From assembly GCF_009600315.1 (NCBI RefSeq), contig NZ_WIWC01000005.1:1-64000 (forward strand): DNA of 64,000 bases, given 5' to 3'. Shown here piece after piece: positions 1 to 11,346 of the stretch. Under the pieces are notes generated by a model. That model had not been told where the DNA came from. It searched no databases and saw only the letters and a program-made list of their open reading frames with translations. The translations under genes were made by a program, and so were the position numbers. The stretch comes from Pseudomonas helleri. GTDB taxonomy: Bacteria; Pseudomonadota; Gammaproteobacteria; Pseudomonadales; Pseudomonadaceae. Within the stretch, counting starts at the first letter, position 1. Each line of letters starts with the position of its first letter.

Positions 1-122
1 GGCCCGATCGCGGCTGGCTCGGCGTCCTGCCTCGCCACCCCCATAACAGCACCTGCGTTCAGCCTCCTGTGAGGGGCATTCGCGTCGACCCGAAAATCGC
101 GTGGCAACAGCAAAAGCAAATC

Positions 123-158
123 AAGAGCAAGAGCAAGAGCAAGAGCAAGAGCAAGGGC
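123..158. repeat. AAGAGC hexamer tandem repeat
   Basis: Five perfect copies of AAGAGC (123-152) are followed by the degenerate copies AAGGGC and TAGGGC. A frame open from the left edge to a stop at 159-161 would read it as Lys-Ser repeats. That frame has no recognisable domain, so I treat the tract as intergenic low-complexity DNA. The rest of 1-354 holds no gene I can support. Confidence 0.75.
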
Positions 159-256
159 TAGGGCAAGCGGCTTCCTGATCCACGCGTAAGCGCCACCCCA
201 ACTCATCCAGCAAATCACATCCATCCCGAAGCAAAATCATCGCCACGGCCACTCCC

Positions 257-280
257 TGTAGTCGCTGCCGAAGGCTGCGA
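257..280. repeat. REP element (single copy)
   Basis: The sequence starts TGTAGTCGCTGCCG and ends GGCTGCGA, the Pseudomonas repetitive extragenic palindrome type. The same core recurs as an inverted pair at 13165-13233. It lies downstream of the efflux operon, a usual REP position. Confidence 0.6.
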
Positions 281-354
281 TAGCCCGAATTGACCTGCGT
301 AATGGCCAGTAGAGGTAAACGTATAAAGCAACGTTAACACTGCTTTACGCCAGG

Positions 355-1857
355 TTACGGTCGCTCGCCAATGTGCTCATTGGCACTCAGATCAGTATTA
401 CCATCCCAGCCCCCGCCCAAGGCGGCAATCAATTGCACGCTGGCGATCAACCGGCTTTGCAACAAATTCAACACGCTACGCTCATTGGATAAGGCCGTCG
501 TTTGCACCGTCACCACGTCCAAATAGGCAATCAAACCCGCCTTGTACTGATTAGTGGTCAAACGCAGCGACTCACGCGCCGACTCCAGCGCTTGCTCCTG
601 CACCACCGACTCATCCCCCAGCACTTTGAGCTGCACCATGTAGTTCTCGACCTCACGCAAACCATCGAGCACGGTCTGACGGTATTTGGCCACGGTCTGG
701 TCGTAGATCGCCTCATTGCGATCGACGTCTGCCGATCGCTGACCACCATCAAACAAGGGCAAGGAAATTTTCGGACCCACCGACCAGAATCGGTTCGGTA
801 CGCTGATCCAGTCCTGATACTGGCTGCTGCTGTAACCACCCGACAGGCTCAAACTGAAGTCCGGGTAGTAGGCCGCTTTGGCCACGCCAATGTTGGCGTT
901 GGCGGCGATGATCGAGCGTTCCGCCGAGGCGATGTCAGGACGCCGCTCCAGCAGTTGCGATGGCAGGCTGACGGGAATCTGCGGCAAGCTCGGCACGTCC
1001 TGGACTTCGGCCAATTGGAACCCGGACGGCGCTTGGCCCGTAAGCACGGCAATGGCGTTTTCAAACTGCGCACGCTGCCAGATCAGGTCGATCAGGCTGG
1101 CTTGGGTGGTGCGCAGTTGGGTTTGTGCCTGAGCCACGGCGTCTTTGCCGGAGATGCCCGCACGGTATTGGTTTTCGCTCATTTTCAATGAGCGCTGGTA
1201 CGCCTCGACCGTGGCTTCTAGCAGGCGTTTTTGCTCATCGATTACGCGCAGTTGCAGGTAGTTCTGCACCAGTTCCGATTGTTGGCTCAACCGCATCGCC
1301 GCCAGGTCGGCCAGGCTGGCTTCGGCGCTGGCTTCGTTGGCTTCCAGTCCGCGACGCAGTTTGCCCCACACATCGGCTTCCCAGCTCACCCCGACCTGTG
1401 CGTTCAAGGTGTCGCGGATACCGCTGCTCGATTGGGTCAGGCTGGAACTGGAACTGCCCGCCCCTTGGCTGGAGCGGGTTTTACCTACGCTCAGGTCAGC
1501 ACTCGGGAAGAAGGCGCCACGCGCCGTGCGCACCAGTGCCTGGGCCTGACGAAACTGCGCTTCGGATTGCGCAACGCTCTGGTTGGAGCGGTTAAGCGTT
1601 TCGACCAGTGCGTTCAGTTGCGCATCGCCATACAGTTCCCACCAGGCCCCACGGGCCAAGGCATCGCTGGGGTTGGCCTGGGTCCAGCCCGCCGCTTCTT
1701 TGTATTCAAGCGGGGCTGGCGCTTGCGGGCGCTGGTAGTCAGGACCAATCGCACAGGCGCTCAGCAACAGGCCGGTGAATGCCAGGCCCAGCCCACGGGC
1801 AAGTGCCCAGCGTTGGGACGACAGGGCCGGAGCGAGGGTAAGCAAACGAGAGGTCAT
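355..1857 (-). CDS. opmB: RND efflux outer membrane channel lipoprotein OpmB
   Basis: This 500-residue protein is an outer membrane factor of the OprM/NodT type, the exit duct of a tripartite RND pump. The N-terminus has a hydrophobic segment ending in the lipobox LLSAC (Cys35), so the mature protein should be a lipoprotein. Two repeated outer-membrane-efflux domains follow, with the family motif LLERRPDIASAE near residue 305 and coiled-coil-rich helices. It is the last gene of a four-gene minus-strand operon and its start overlaps the muxC stop by 4 bp. The order MFP-RND-RND-OMF is that of P. aeruginosa muxABC-opmB, which supports the name. Substrates cannot be read from the sequence; the known Mux pump handles aztreonam, novobiocin and macrolides. 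Confidence 0.9.
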   Translation of the reverse strand: MTSRLLTLAPALSSQRWALARGLGLAFTGLLLSACAIGPDYQRPQAPAPLEYKEAAGWTQANPSDALARGAWWELYGDAQLNALVETLNRSNQSVAQSEAQFRQAQALVRTARGAFFPSADLSVGKTRSSQGAGSSSSSLTQSSSGIRDTLNAQVGVSWEADVWGKLRRGLEANEASAEASLADLAAMRLSQQSELVQNYLQLRVIDEQKRLLEATVEAYQRSLKMSENQYRAGISGKDAVAQAQTQLRTTQASLIDLIWQRAQFENAIAVLTGQAPSGFQLAEVQDVPSLPQIPVSLPSQLLERRPDIASAERSIIAANANIGVAKAAYYPDFSLSLSGGYSSSQYQDWISVPNRFWSVGPKISLPLFDGGQRSADVDRNEAIYDQTVAKYRQTVLDGLREVENYMVQLKVLGDESVVQEQALESARESLRLTTNQYKAGLIAYLDVVTVQTTALSNERSVLNLLQSRLIASVQLIAALGGGWDGNTDLSANEHIGERP

Positions 1858-4800
1858 AGCGCAGTTTCCAGAGCAGCATCAGTGCGTACGCCACGCCATT
1901 TGTTGAAACGGTGGCGGGCGCGGTCGAGATAGAGGTAAACCACCGGGGTGGTGTAAAGGGTCAGGATCTGGCTGAAGATCAACCCGCCAATAATGGTCAG
2001 GCCCAGCGGCTGGCGCATTTCGGCGCCTTCGGCGGTGCTGAGCAAAAGCGGCACAGCGCCCAGAATGGCCGCCAGTGTGGTCATCAGAATCGGCCGCAAC
2101 CGCTGCAAGCACGCACTGCGGATGGATTGTTCGGGACTGAGGCCGCCATGCCGTTCAAGTTGCAACGCGAGGTCGATCATCAGGATCGCGTTTTTCTTGA
2201 CCACGCCAATCAGCAGGAACAAGCCCAGCAGTGATATCAGGCTGAATTCGCCCCCCGTCAGGTAGATGCTCAACAACGCCCCTACCCCCGCCGACGGCAG
2301 GGTCGACAGGATGGTCAGCGGGTGGATGTAGCTTTCATACAGAATCCCCAGCACCAGATACACCGCCACCAACGCGCCGAGAATCATAAACGGCTGACTC
2401 TTTTGCGTGGCCGCGAAGGCATCCCCCGTACCGGCCATTTTGGCGATCACGTCTTCGGGCAAGCCCAATTTGGCAATCGCCCGTTCAATCGCTGCGGTGC
2501 CCTGCTCCAGTGACACGCCGGGGGCCATGTCGAATGAAATGGTCTCGGAGGCAAACTGGCCTTCGTGCTCGACGCGGTCGTCTTGCAGGCTGTTTTCGTA
2601 GTGGGCAATGGTCGATAACGGCACGCGCTGACCATCAGCGGTGATGACCTGCACCTGGTTGAGGGTTTCAGGGTCCTGGGCGTATTTGGGATTGACCTCC
2701 ATGACCACTTGATACTGGTTCAGGCTGTCGTAGATGGTCGAAATTTGCCGCTGGCTGTAGGCGTTGTTCAGCACTGCCGTGACCATGTTCATATCAATGC
2801 CAAGCCGCTTGGCCTGATCGCGGTCGACCACCAGCGTCACTTGCTGGGCACCCCGCCCTTCGCGGGCGTCGATGGCCGTCAGCTCGGGCAGCGCTTTAAG
2901 CGCGGCCACTACTTTCGGGTACCAGGTGCGCAGTTCGTTGAGGTCGCCACTTTGCAGGATGTAGGAGTACTGCGAACTGGTTTGCTCGCGGCCGCCGCCA
3001 AACTGCAAGTCCTGGTCAGCCATCAACATCAGGCGCCCGCCGGGTACTTTGGGCAAGGTATTGCGCATCCGTTCGATGACTTTTTGCGCGGAAATCTTGC
3101 GCTCGGACACCGGTTTAAGGCGCACGATCATGAGCGCGTTGTTGGTGCCGCCATTGCCGCCAATAAACCCGGCGACACTTTCAACGGCCGGGTCGGCCAA
3201 CACGGCTTTGCGGAAGATTTCCATTTTCGGCTGCATAACGCTGAACGACAGGCCGTCATCGCCGCGCACAAAACCGATCAGCTGCCCGGTGTCCTGCTGT
3301 GGCATGAAGGTCTTGGGCACTATCACGTATAACGCCACGTTGACGCCTATGGTTACCAGCAAGCTGAACAAGGTCAGGCGCTTGTGCCGCAAGACCCAGT
3401 CCAGCGAGCGCGCATAGCCGCGCATCATGCGTTCGTTAAGGCGGATGCTCCAGCGCTGCATGGCGTTTTCGCTGCCCGGCACATGGGGCTTGAGCCAGCG
3501 GGCGCAGAGCATCGGGGTCAGGGTCAGCGACACCACCAGCGACACCACAATCGAGGCGGCCAGGGTGATGGAGAACTCGCGGAACAGACTCTCGACAATC
3601 CCGCCCATAAACAGAATCGAGAGGAACACGGCCACCAGCGACACGTTCATCGACAGCAAGGTAAATCCGACTTCCTTGGCCCCCATGTACGCGGCTTTCA
3701 TCGGCGCGATTCCGGCGTCGATATGCCGCGAGATGTTCTCCAGCACCACGATGGCGTCGTCCACCACCAGCCCGGTGGCCAGAATCAACGCCATCAACGA
3801 CAGGTTATTCAGCGAGAAACCGTACAGGTACATGATGGCGAAGGTGCCGATCAACGACACCGGCACGGCTAACGTGGGGATCAGCGAGGCACGGAAATTC
3901 CCGAGGAACAGGAACACCACGATAATCACCAGCACCACGGCGATCAGCAAGGTCATTTCGGCTTCGTGCAAGGTGGCCTTGATCACCGGCGAGCGGTCCA
4001 TGGCCACTTCGAGTTTGACGTTGGCAGGCAGCACGGCCTGCAAGGCCGGCAATTGCGCCTTGATGGCGTTGACGGTTTCGATGATGTTGGCCCCGGCCTG
4101 GCGGTTAACCACCAGCAGCACGGCCGCGTCATTGTTGAAGAAGCCGCTGTTGTAGCGGTCTTCAACGCTGTCCTGCACTTTGGCCACATGATTGAGGCGC
4201 AAGGCGGCACCGTCCTGATAACGGATAATCAGCGACTCGTAATCCTTGGCTTTTTCCAGCTGGTCATTGGCCTGAATCTGCCAGTTACGCTCGCCATCGG
4301 ACACCGCGCCCTTGGGCCGACGCACGTTGGCACTGGCAATGGTGCTGCGCACTTCATCCAGCGACACGCCGTACTGGTTCAGCAGTTGCGGTTCCAACTC
4401 GATACGCACCGCCGGCAGCGAGCTGCCGCCAATTTGCACTTCACCCACGCCCGGCACTTGAGACAGGCTCTGCGACAGGATGGTCGAGGCCAGATCGTAC
4501 AGCTCGCCCTTGGACAGCACCTCAGAGGTCAGTGCCAACACCATGATCGGTGCTTGCGACGGGTTGACCTTTTTATAGGTCGGCATGCTCTTCATGCCGC
4601 TGGGCAGCAGGTTGCGCGACGCATTGATGGCCGCCTGCACTTCGCGGGCGGCACCGTTGATGTCACGGTCCTGATCGAACTGCAAGATCACCCGTGTCGA
4701 GCCCTGACTGGAGCGACTGCTCATGGTGTTGACCCCGGCAATCGAGCCGAATGAGCGCTCAAGCGGGGTGGCTACGGTGGACGCCATCACCTCGGGGCTG

Positions 4801-4961
4801 GCCCCCGGCAAACTGGCGGAGACCACAATCACCGGAAAATCGATTTGCGGCAGCGGTGATACCGGCAACAACCCAAAGCTCACCCCGCCCAGCAACATGA
4901 TGGCCAGGCTCAGCAGCATGGTGGCGACGGGGCGCCGGATAAACGGCCCGGACAGGTTCAT
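1854..4961 (-). CDS. muxC: RND efflux transporter subunit MuxC
   Basis: This 1035-residue inner-membrane RND transporter is of normal length for the AcrB/MdtC superfamily. It starts with the usual first helix ([20 protein letters not shown]), has two large periplasmic loops and keeps the proton-relay motif [15 protein letters not shown] in TM4. It pairs with MuxB, since MdtBC-type pumps use two different RND subunits. The start overlaps the muxB stop by 4 bp (ATGA), and opmB overlaps in the same way downstream, so translation is probably coupled. Its sequence is similar to but clearly distinct from the neighbouring MuxB. Confidence 0.92.
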   Translation of the reverse strand: MNLSGPFIRRPVATMLLSLAIMLLGGVSFGLLPVSPLPQIDFPVIVVSASLPGASPEVMASTVATPLERSFGSIAGVNTMSSRSSQGSTRVILQFDQDRDINGAAREVQAAINASRNLLPSGMKSMPTYKKVNPSQAPIMVLALTSEVLSKGELYDLASTILSQSLSQVPGVGEVQIGGSSLPAVRIELEPQLLNQYGVSLDEVRSTIASANVRRPKGAVSDGERNWQIQANDQLEKAKDYESLIIRYQDGAALRLNHVAKVQDSVEDRYNSGFFNNDAAVLLVVNRQAGANIIETVNAIKAQLPALQAVLPANVKLEVAMDRSPVIKATLHEAEMTLLIAVVLVIIVVFLFLGNFRASLIPTLAVPVSLIGTFAIMYLYGFSLNNLSLMALILATGLVVDDAIVVLENISRHIDAGIAPMKAAYMGAKEVGFTLLSMNVSLVAVFLSILFMGGIVESLFREFSITLAASIVVSLVVSLTLTPMLCARWLKPHVPGSENAMQRWSIRLNERMMRGYARSLDWVLRHKRLTLFSLLVTIGVNVALYVIVPKTFMPQQDTGQLIGFVRGDDGLSFSVMQPKMEIFRKAVLADPAVESVAGFIGGNGGTNNALMIVRLKPVSERKISAQKVIERMRNTLPKVPGGRLMLMADQDLQFGGGREQTSSQYSYILQSGDLNELRTWYPKVVAALKALPELTAIDAREGRGAQQVTLVVDRDQAKRLGIDMNMVTAVLNNAYSQRQISTIYDSLNQYQVVMEVNPKYAQDPETLNQVQVITADGQRVPLSTIAHYENSLQDDRVEHEGQFASETISFDMAPGVSLEQGTAAIERAIAKLGLPEDVIAKMAGTGDAFAATQKSQPFMILGALVAVYLVLGILYESYIHPLTILSTLPSAGVGALLSIYLTGGEFSLISLLGLFLLIGVVKKNAILMIDLALQLERHGGLSPEQSIRSACLQRLRPILMTTLAAILGAVPLLLSTAEGAEMRQPLGLTIIGGLIFSQILTLYTTPVVYLYLDRARHRFNKWRGVRTDAALETAL

Positions 4962-7900
4962 ACCGACGCCTGCTCAGCGCGGGCTGCATCACCCCGCCAA
5001 CGGCGGCCCATTCGGTCGAAGTACAGGTAAATCACCGGGGTGGTAAACAGGGTCAGCACTTGGCTGACCAGCAAACCGCCGACCATCACCAGCCCCAAGG
5101 GTTGGCGCAATTCTGCACCGGAGCCGGTGGCCAGCATCAGCGGTACGGCACCGAACAGCGCCGCCAGTGTGGTCATCAAAATCGGCCTGAAACGCAGCAA
5201 GGCCGCCTGATAAATCGCCTGTTCCGGGGCCATGCCCTGATTGCGCTCTGCATCGAGGGCGAAGTCGATCATCATGATGGCGTTCTTTTTGACGATGCCG
5301 ATCAGCAGGATGATGCCGATAATCGCGATCATCCCCAGGTCATTGCCACTCAGAATCAACGCCAGCAAGGCACCCACCGCCGCCGACGGCAAGGTCGAGA
5401 GGATGGTAATGGGGTGGATGTAACTTTCGTAGAGCACGCCGAGGACGATGTACATCGTCACGATGGCGGCCAGAATCAGCAGCAAGGTGCTCGACAACGA
5501 CGCCTGAAACGCTTTCGCCGCGCCCTGAAACTCGGTTTGCACGCCCACTGGCATGCCGATGTCTTTTTGCACCTGATTAATCAATTCGACGGCTTCACCC
5601 AGTGCAACACCGGGCGCAAGGTTGAACGACACCATCACCGAGGGGAACTGTCCGATATGGGAAATCGCCAGTTGCGCCTGTCGTTCTTCCACTTTGGCCA
5701 GACTCGACAGCCGGACTTGGCCGCCATCGGTGGTCTTGACGTGAATCTGGTCCAACGCCTGCGGGCCTATTTTCTCGCCATCTTTGGCTTGCAGCACCAC
5801 ACGGTATTGGCTGGCCTGGGTATAGATGGTGGAAATTTGACGTTGACCAAAGGCGTCATACAACGCGTCGGTGATGTTGGCCACCGTCACCCCAAGGCGT
5901 GAGGCCGCATCACGGTCAATCACCAGATACACCTGCAAACCCTTGTCCTGAAGGTCACTGGCCACATCGGTCAGCTCCGGCTGATTGGACAGCGCCGTGA
6001 CCAGCTTTTGCGTCCAGGTGCTGAGCATCTCGGCATCGGGTGACGTCAGGCTGAATTGGTACTGAGTACGGCTGACCCGGTCTTCGATGGTCAAATCCTG
6101 CACCGGCTGCATGTACAGGCGAATCCCCGTCAGTTTGTCGACTTGAGGTTGCAGGCGGGCAATCACTTCAGACGCTGTTTCGTCGCGATCACCGTGGGGC
6201 TTGAGGTTGATCAGCATGCGTCCGCTGTTGAGGGTCGCGTTGTCGCCGTCCACACCGATGTAAGACGACAGGCTTTGGACCGCCGGGTCTTGCAGAATGA
6301 GCTGCGCCAGTGCCTGCTGACGCTGGCTCATGGCACTGAACGAGATCGACTGCGGCGCTTCGGTAATCCCCTGAATCACCCCGGTGTCCTGCACCGGGAA
6401 AAACCCCTTGGGTACGACCATGTACAGAAACACGGTCAGTGCCAGCGTGCCGATGGCCACCAGCAAAGTCAGCGGTTGATGCTTGAGCACCCACTGCAAC
6501 ATACGGCCGTACTCGCGGATCATCCAATCGATGAACGCACCGCTGGCCCGGTAGAAACGGCCCTGCTCTTCAGGCTTGGGTTCGGCTTTAAGCAGGCGCG
6601 CGCACATCATCGGCGTCAGGGTGAGCGAGACCACCAGCGATATCAGAATGGCCACCGCCAGGGTGATGGCAAATTCACGGAACAGACGCCCGACCACATC
6701 GCCCATAAACAGCAGCGGGATCAGTACGGCAATCAACGACAGGGTCAACGAAATCAGGGTAAAGCCGATTTGTTTGGCGCCTTTGAGCGCCGCCTGCATC
6801 GGGCTGTCACCTTCTTCGATGTAGCGCGAAATGTTCTCCAGCATGACGATGGCGTCATCCACCACAAAGCCGGTGGCAACGGTCAAAGCCATCAGCGTCA
6901 GGTTGTTGATCGAGAACCCCGCAAGGTACATCACCCCGAACGTGCCGATCAGTGACAGCGGCACCGCAATCGAAGGAATAATGGTGGCGCTGAGACGGCG
7001 CAGAAACAGAAAGGTCACCATCACCACCAGGGCAATGGCGATCAGCAATTCCAATTGCACATCGCGCACCGAGGCGCGAATGGTTTGCGTGCGGTCGGTC
7101 AGCACCGTCACATCAATACCGGCGGGCAGGTTGTCGGTGATGCTGGGCAGCAACGCCTTGATCCGGTCCACCACTTCAATCACGTTGGCACCCGGCTGGC
7201 GCTGGATATTGAGCAGCACCGCCTGATTTTCATTAGCCCAGGCGGCAAGGCGCTCGTTCTCGGCGCCATCGACAATTTCGGCTACATCCTTGAGTCGTAA
7301 CGGCGCGCCATTGTTATAGGCGAGGATCAGCTCAGCGTATTCCTCGGGCGTTTTCAACTGATCGTTAGCGTCCAGCATCGACACCCGGGTCGGGCCGTCG
7401 AAGTTACCCTTGGGCTGGTTGACGTTGGAGGCGTTGATCAGCGACCGCACATCCGCGAGGTTGAGGCCATTGGCGGCCAGCGCTTCAGGATTGACCTTGA
7501 TGCGCACCGCCTGACGTTGACCACCGGCGATACTGACCATGCCGACGCCACTGATCTGGGCAATTTTTTGCGCCATGCGCGTATCGACCAAGTCATTGAG
7601 CTTGGGCAGCAGCATGGTTTTTGACGTGATCGCGAGGGTCAGCACCGGGGTGTCGGCCGGGTTGACCTTGTTGTACACCGGCGGGGCCGGTAAATCGCTG
7701 GGCAACAGGTTGCTGGCCGCGTTGATCGCCGCCTGCACTTGCTGCTCGGCGACATCCATGTTGATGTCCAGGTTAAAGCGCAACGTCAGCACCGAGGCGC
7801 CACCGGAACTGGTGCTGGCCATTTGCGTCAGACCGGGCATTTGCCCGAACTGGCGCTCAAGCGGTGCGGTGACTGCGCTGGTCATCACATCCGGGCTGGC

Positions 7901-8059
7901 ACCCGGATACAGCGTCATGACCCGGATGGTCGGGTAGTCGACCTGAGGCAAGGCCGACACTGGCAGCAAGCGGTAGGCAATGATCCCGGACAACACGATG
8001 GCCAGCATGCACAGCGTGGTTGCGACCGGGCGCAGGATAAACAGCCGCGACAGATTCAT
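4958..8059 (-). CDS. muxB: RND efflux transporter subunit MuxB
   Basis: This 1033-residue RND pump protein is the MdtB-like partner of MuxC. The N-terminus ([19 protein letters not shown]) is the canonical first transmembrane helix. The TM4 motif [17 protein letters not shown] carries the paired Asp residues of the proton pathway. The sequence is full length with no disruption. It lies second in the operon and overlaps muxA and muxC by 4 bp each. The hetero-multimeric MdtBC/MuxBC arrangement follows from family knowledge rather than from the sequence alone. Confidence 0.92.
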   Translation of the reverse strand: MNLSRLFILRPVATTLCMLAIVLSGIIAYRLLPVSALPQVDYPTIRVMTLYPGASPDVMTSAVTAPLERQFGQMPGLTQMASTSSGGASVLTLRFNLDINMDVAEQQVQAAINAASNLLPSDLPAPPVYNKVNPADTPVLTLAITSKTMLLPKLNDLVDTRMAQKIAQISGVGMVSIAGGQRQAVRIKVNPEALAANGLNLADVRSLINASNVNQPKGNFDGPTRVSMLDANDQLKTPEEYAELILAYNNGAPLRLKDVAEIVDGAENERLAAWANENQAVLLNIQRQPGANVIEVVDRIKALLPSITDNLPAGIDVTVLTDRTQTIRASVRDVQLELLIAIALVVMVTFLFLRRLSATIIPSIAVPLSLIGTFGVMYLAGFSINNLTLMALTVATGFVVDDAIVMLENISRYIEEGDSPMQAALKGAKQIGFTLISLTLSLIAVLIPLLFMGDVVGRLFREFAITLAVAILISLVVSLTLTPMMCARLLKAEPKPEEQGRFYRASGAFIDWMIREYGRMLQWVLKHQPLTLLVAIGTLALTVFLYMVVPKGFFPVQDTGVIQGITEAPQSISFSAMSQRQQALAQLILQDPAVQSLSSYIGVDGDNATLNSGRMLINLKPHGDRDETASEVIARLQPQVDKLTGIRLYMQPVQDLTIEDRVSRTQYQFSLTSPDAEMLSTWTQKLVTALSNQPELTDVASDLQDKGLQVYLVIDRDAASRLGVTVANITDALYDAFGQRQISTIYTQASQYRVVLQAKDGEKIGPQALDQIHVKTTDGGQVRLSSLAKVEERQAQLAISHIGQFPSVMVSFNLAPGVALGEAVELINQVQKDIGMPVGVQTEFQGAAKAFQASLSSTLLLILAAIVTMYIVLGVLYESYIHPITILSTLPSAAVGALLALILSGNDLGMIAIIGIILLIGIVKKNAIMMIDFALDAERNQGMAPEQAIYQAALLRFRPILMTTLAALFGAVPLMLATGSGAELRQPLGLVMVGGLLVSQVLTLFTTPVIYLYFDRMGRRWRGDAARAEQASV

Positions 8060-9351
8060 TCGTGCGCCTTGCCCTTGACGTTGGCTTTGGCATCCGCCGG
8101 TGCGGCATTGGCTTCAGCCCCCCCTTGCAGGTGTTGCGCCGCAGTGGCTGGCACTTCTGCGCTGTCGTTGACCACCTCTACCGTACCGCCATCACGCAGC
8201 CGGTCGGTGCCTTCCAGCACAACGCGATCGCCGGGTTCAAGCCCTTCTTCGATGACCGTCACATCACCGTCGGTGGCCCCGACTTTGATGCTGCGGATCT
8301 TGACTTTGTTGTCACCGTCCATGGCATAGACAAACGAACCATTGGTGCCGTATTGAATGGCCGCCGTCGGTGCCAGAATCACATTTTTCAGCGTGTCGGC
8401 CAGCAGATGAACATTGACGAACTGGTTGGGGAACAGCGCCTGATCGCGGTTCTCGAACAGCGCTTTGAACTTCAACGTGCCGGTGGTGATATCAATCTGG
8501 TTATCAATGCTGCTGAGAACGCCTGTCGCCAACTCTTTGGTGTCGCCACGGTTCCAGGCTTGCACCGGCAATTGGGCGCCACTGCGGTAACGCTCCAGCA
8601 CCAGTGACAGGTTGTTTTCCGGCAGGGTGAAGCTGACCACGATGGGCTCGGTCTGGGTAATCACCACCAGCGCGGTGGTGTCATTGGCCGCCACCAGGTT
8701 GCCTACGTCCAGTTGACGCAAGCCCACACGGCCGCTGATCGGAGCACGAATTTTGGTGAAGTCGAGGTTGAGCTTGGCGTCGTTGACCGCTGCCTGATTG
8801 GTTTTAACCGTGCCCTGATACTGACTCACCAGCGCTTCGGCGGTGTCCAGCGTTTGCTTGGCGATACTGTCTTCGGCATACAGACCGCGATAGCGCTGTA
8901 CATCGACCTGAGCGTTCTTCAACTGCGCCTGATTCTGCAGCAGCGTGCCTTCAGCTTGCAGCAAGGCATTCTGATAGCTGCGCGGGTCGATTTCAGCCAG
9001 CAAGTCGCCGGCTTTGACCATTTGCCCTTCCTTGAAATAGACCTTGACCAGCTCCCCCGCGACTCGGCTACGCACATTGATCGTATTGAGGGCCGTCACC
9101 GTACCCAGCGCCTTGTAATAAATCGGGAAGTCCCCGCGCGTCACGTCCGCCACCCGAACCGGCACGGCTTGCGTCGAACCGCCAAAGCCTGGGCGCGCCA
9201 TTCCTGTTGCACTGGTGCGTGCGCCGGTTTGCGTTCCATCGGTTTTTTTTGCTGACGAGGGCCATAGCCACCAGCACAGGCCAATAATGACCAGCAAGAC
9301 CAGCAGAGCAACCAGCCAGCGACGAGAAGTGTGGGAAACAGAGGATTGCAT
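8056..9351 (-). CDS. muxA: RND efflux periplasmic adaptor MuxA
   Basis: This 431-residue membrane-fusion (HlyD/AcrA family) protein links the MuxBC transporter to OpmB. It has an N-terminal signal-anchor helix (about residues 11-29), then a lipoyl/barrel-sandwich half ([18 protein letters not shown], about 83-100), a coiled-coil hairpin (about 130-200), the second lipoyl half ([16 protein letters not shown]) and beta-barrel and membrane-proximal domains. The C-terminus is Ala/Lys rich. It is the first gene of the operon and overlaps muxB by 4 bp. A 31-bp inverted repeat element sits 150 bp upstream, so the promoter should lie between about 9352 and 9500; I saw no clear operator there. Confidence 0.92.
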   Translation of the reverse strand: MQSSVSHTSRRWLVALLVLLVIIGLCWWLWPSSAKKTDGTQTGARTSATGMARPGFGGSTQAVPVRVADVTRGDFPIYYKALGTVTALNTINVRSRVAGELVKVYFKEGQMVKAGDLLAEIDPRSYQNALLQAEGTLLQNQAQLKNAQVDVQRYRGLYAEDSIAKQTLDTAEALVSQYQGTVKTNQAAVNDAKLNLDFTKIRAPISGRVGLRQLDVGNLVAANDTTALVVITQTEPIVVSFTLPENNLSLVLERYRSGAQLPVQAWNRGDTKELATGVLSSIDNQIDITTGTLKFKALFENRDQALFPNQFVNVHLLADTLKNVILAPTAAIQYGTNGSFVYAMDGDNKVKIRSIKVGATDGDVTVIEEGLEPGDRVVLEGTDRLRDGGTVEVVNDSAEVPATAAQHLQGGAEANAAPADAKANVKGKAHE

Positions 9352-9500
9352 TGAATGATCAACCAGTTGGGCGCGAGCGCTTATTATCAGGAGGCTGAAC
9401 GATAAGCAGTGTCGGCGGTTATGAAAAGGCTCTTTACCGGGTATTTACGTTACAGAGGGCAGATGACAGCAAAAGGGGTGGTTTAGAGCCTTCTTGTACT

Positions 9501-9662
9501 CGTAGCAGTTGACGAGTAATGCGAGGCTACGATCGGCGGCGTAGCCGTCGTAGATCCTTTTAACCCGGTAAATGGGTTGGCTGTTTCAGATACACCGTGC
9601 GCACAGCATTTGCGACGATTGCATCGTCGAACGTAGCCTCGCATTACTCGTCAACTGCTACG
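9501..9662. repeat. Long REPIN-like inverted repeat element
   Basis: The arms 9501-9531 and 9632-9662 are perfect 31-bp inverted repeats (CGTAGCAGTTGACGAGTAAT... at the left). Between them are shorter palindromes, for example GACGAT-TGC-ATCGTC at 9613-9627. The whole unit could fold into a long hairpin. It resembles Pseudomonas REPIN/MITE-like intergenic repeats and carries no coding capacity that I trust. It separates muxA from the tpx terminator. Confidence 0.8.
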
Positions 9663-9698
9663 GGGGGGTGGGCGATCCACCACCCGCTACAAAATTCG

Positions 9699-9735
9699 CA
9701 AAAAAAAAACGGCCTGGCAATCAATGCCAGGCCGT
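9699..9735 (-). terminator. Rho-independent terminator of tpx
   Basis: A perfect 11-bp stem, ACGGCCTGGCA (9709-9719) with TGCCAGGCCGT (9725-9735), is followed on the minus strand by a run of nine T. It lies 19 bp after the tpx stop codon. Confidence 0.92.
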
Positions 9736-9753
9736 TTGGGTCTTGCGTGCGAC

Positions 9754-10254
9754 TTACTTCAAAACAGCCAGCGCTGCTTCGTAGTTCGGCTCTTCAGCGA
9801 TTTCTTTAACCAGCTCGCTGTGCAGCACGTTGTCGTTTTCGTCCAGTACAACCACTGCACGGGCAGTCAGGCCTTTAAGCGGGCCATCAGCGATTGCAAC
9901 ACCGTAGTTTTCGATGAACTCGGCGCCACGCAGGGTCGACAGGTTTTGCACGTTTTCCAGACCTTCAGCGCCGCAGAAACGCGCTTGGGCGAACGGCAGG
10001 TCGGCCGAGATGTTCAGCACTACTGTGTTTGGTGCTTCGTTGGCCTTGGCGTTGAACGTGCGTACCGACGTGGCGCAGGTCGGGGTGTCTACGCTTGGGA
10101 AAATGTTCAGCACTTTACGTTTGCCGGCAAAGTCAGCCAACGTCACATCGGACAAATTACCGGCTACCAGCGAAAACGCTGGAGCCTTTGAGCCTACTGC
10201 TGGCAGTTCGCCGTTGACTTGAACGGGGTTGCCTTTAAGCGTCACTTGAGCCAT
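9754..10254 (-). CDS. tpx: Thiol peroxidase (2-Cys peroxiredoxin)
   Basis: This 166-residue lipid/hydrogen hydroperoxide peroxidase of the atypical 2-Cys Tpx subfamily reduces peroxides with thioredoxin as electron donor. The peroxidatic Cys60 lies in DTPTCATS and the resolving Cys94 in ARFCGAEG, the spacing seen in E. coli Tpx. The start at 10254 (MAQVTLKGN) matches family N-termini and follows a GAGGGACAT-type ribosome site; a longer frame upstream has no support. It is monocistronic with its own strong terminator. Confidence 0.95.
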   Translation of the reverse strand: MAQVTLKGNPVQVNGELPAVGSKAPAFSLVAGNLSDVTLADFAGKRKVLNIFPSVDTPTCATSVRTFNAKANEAPNTVVLNISADLPFAQARFCGAEGLENVQNLSTLRGAEFIENYGVAIADGPLKGLTARAVVVLDENDNVLHSELVKEIAEEPNYEAALAVLK

Positions 10255-10502
10255 GAACGATGTCCCTCTTAACAGTTTTTTGAAGAGGCCGAAGTTAAAC
10301 ACGAATTGCGTAAGCGACCTATGACCGGCACATGAAATGTAATCATCCAAATGACAAACGACCGTTGCCGATCGCCAAATCGTCTACTGGCCAGCCCCTG
10401 CACTGGCTAACCTGCCATCTTCAACTAGCGTCAATCACTGGCCGCAGCACAACCCGCCAGGATTCACTCACCCTTCATTGCAGCAGTCAGGGAGTCGGAC
10501 CG

Positions 10503-11294
10503 ATGTCGACGGCACGTATTACTTCTGGATGTTTCCTGGCCCTCGCCTTGATCCCCTTCAGCCTCGCGCTGGCGGATAACGCCGACATCGCCAACAAAAG
10601 TAACAACCCGCTAAGCCTGGCGCCGGGCCTGAACCTTCAGGACTACTACACGCCACAGGTCTACGACAGCAACATCCACACCAATGACGCCCTTTTGCGC
10701 GGCACATTGCCCGTGGCCGCCGGTGACTTTATCGGTGTACCGCAACTGCTGCGCGCGACCCTGCCGATCAGTACTCGACCCGACCCGCACAACGGCTACA
10801 GCACCGGCATGGGCGATCTCAACCTGTTCGATATTTTCCTGCTCAAGACCGAGGGCGTGCCGTTGGGCATCGGCCCGCAAATCACCGCTCCCACCGCCGA
10901 ACATGACGAGCTGGGCACAGGCAAGTGGCAGGCCGGGCTTGCGGCCGTGGCCATCGACGCGTCACCGCGGGGTTTGCTGGGGGCACTGGTGCAATATCAA
11001 AGCTCGTTTGCCGGCGACAGTAATCGCCAGCATGTCGAGAGCGCTACGTTCCAGCCCTTTATCATCCATAACCTGCCCAAGGGCTGGTATTTACGCTCTA
11101 CCGGCACATGGACCTTCGACCTGAAAAACAACACCCACTACATTCCCGTAGGGCTGGGGGTGGGTAAAGCCTGGAAGGCGGGCACGCACATCCTCAATGC
11201 GTTTATAGAGCCGCAATGGACGGTCGAGCGCAAAGGTGATGACTTGCCGCAATTCACCCTGTTTGCGGGCATGAATGTCACATTCGGCAAGTGA
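10503..11294 (+). CDS. Putative outer membrane/periplasmic protein, unknown function
   Basis: This 263-residue exported protein has a signal peptide at residues 1-23 (ending LALADNAD). The body is rich in alternating hydrophobic strands with Gly/Asn turns and finishes in a short amphipathic strand ending FGK, as in beta-barrel or transporter-like outer membrane proteins. Pseudomonas relatives are often labelled neuromedin U in automatic annotation, a name without functional support. The start at 10503 is chosen because GGGAGTCGG lies just upstream and a signal peptide follows directly. It stands alone between divergent tpx and a convergent lipoprotein gene. Confidence 0.75.
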   Translation: MSTARITSGCFLALALIPFSLALADNADIANKSNNPLSLAPGLNLQDYYTPQVYDSNIHTNDALLRGTLPVAAGDFIGVPQLLRATLPISTRPDPHNGYSTGMGDLNLFDIFLLKTEGVPLGIGPQITAPTAEHDELGTGKWQAGLAAVAIDASPRGLLGALVQYQSSFAGDSNRQHVESATFQPFIIHNLPKGWYLRSTGTWTFDLKNNTHYIPVGLGVGKAWKAGTHILNAFIEPQWTVERKGDDLPQFTLFAGMNVTFGK

Positions 11295-11346
11295 GAGCAC
11301 TGACGGACGCCGCCTTGCACGCGTCGTCCGTTAACGACAATGGCGA

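Noticed and set aside
502..1191. Long plus-strand open frame antisense to opmB
   Set aside because: It lies wholly within opmB on the opposite strand and has no domain or ribosome site; opmB has clear family motifs.
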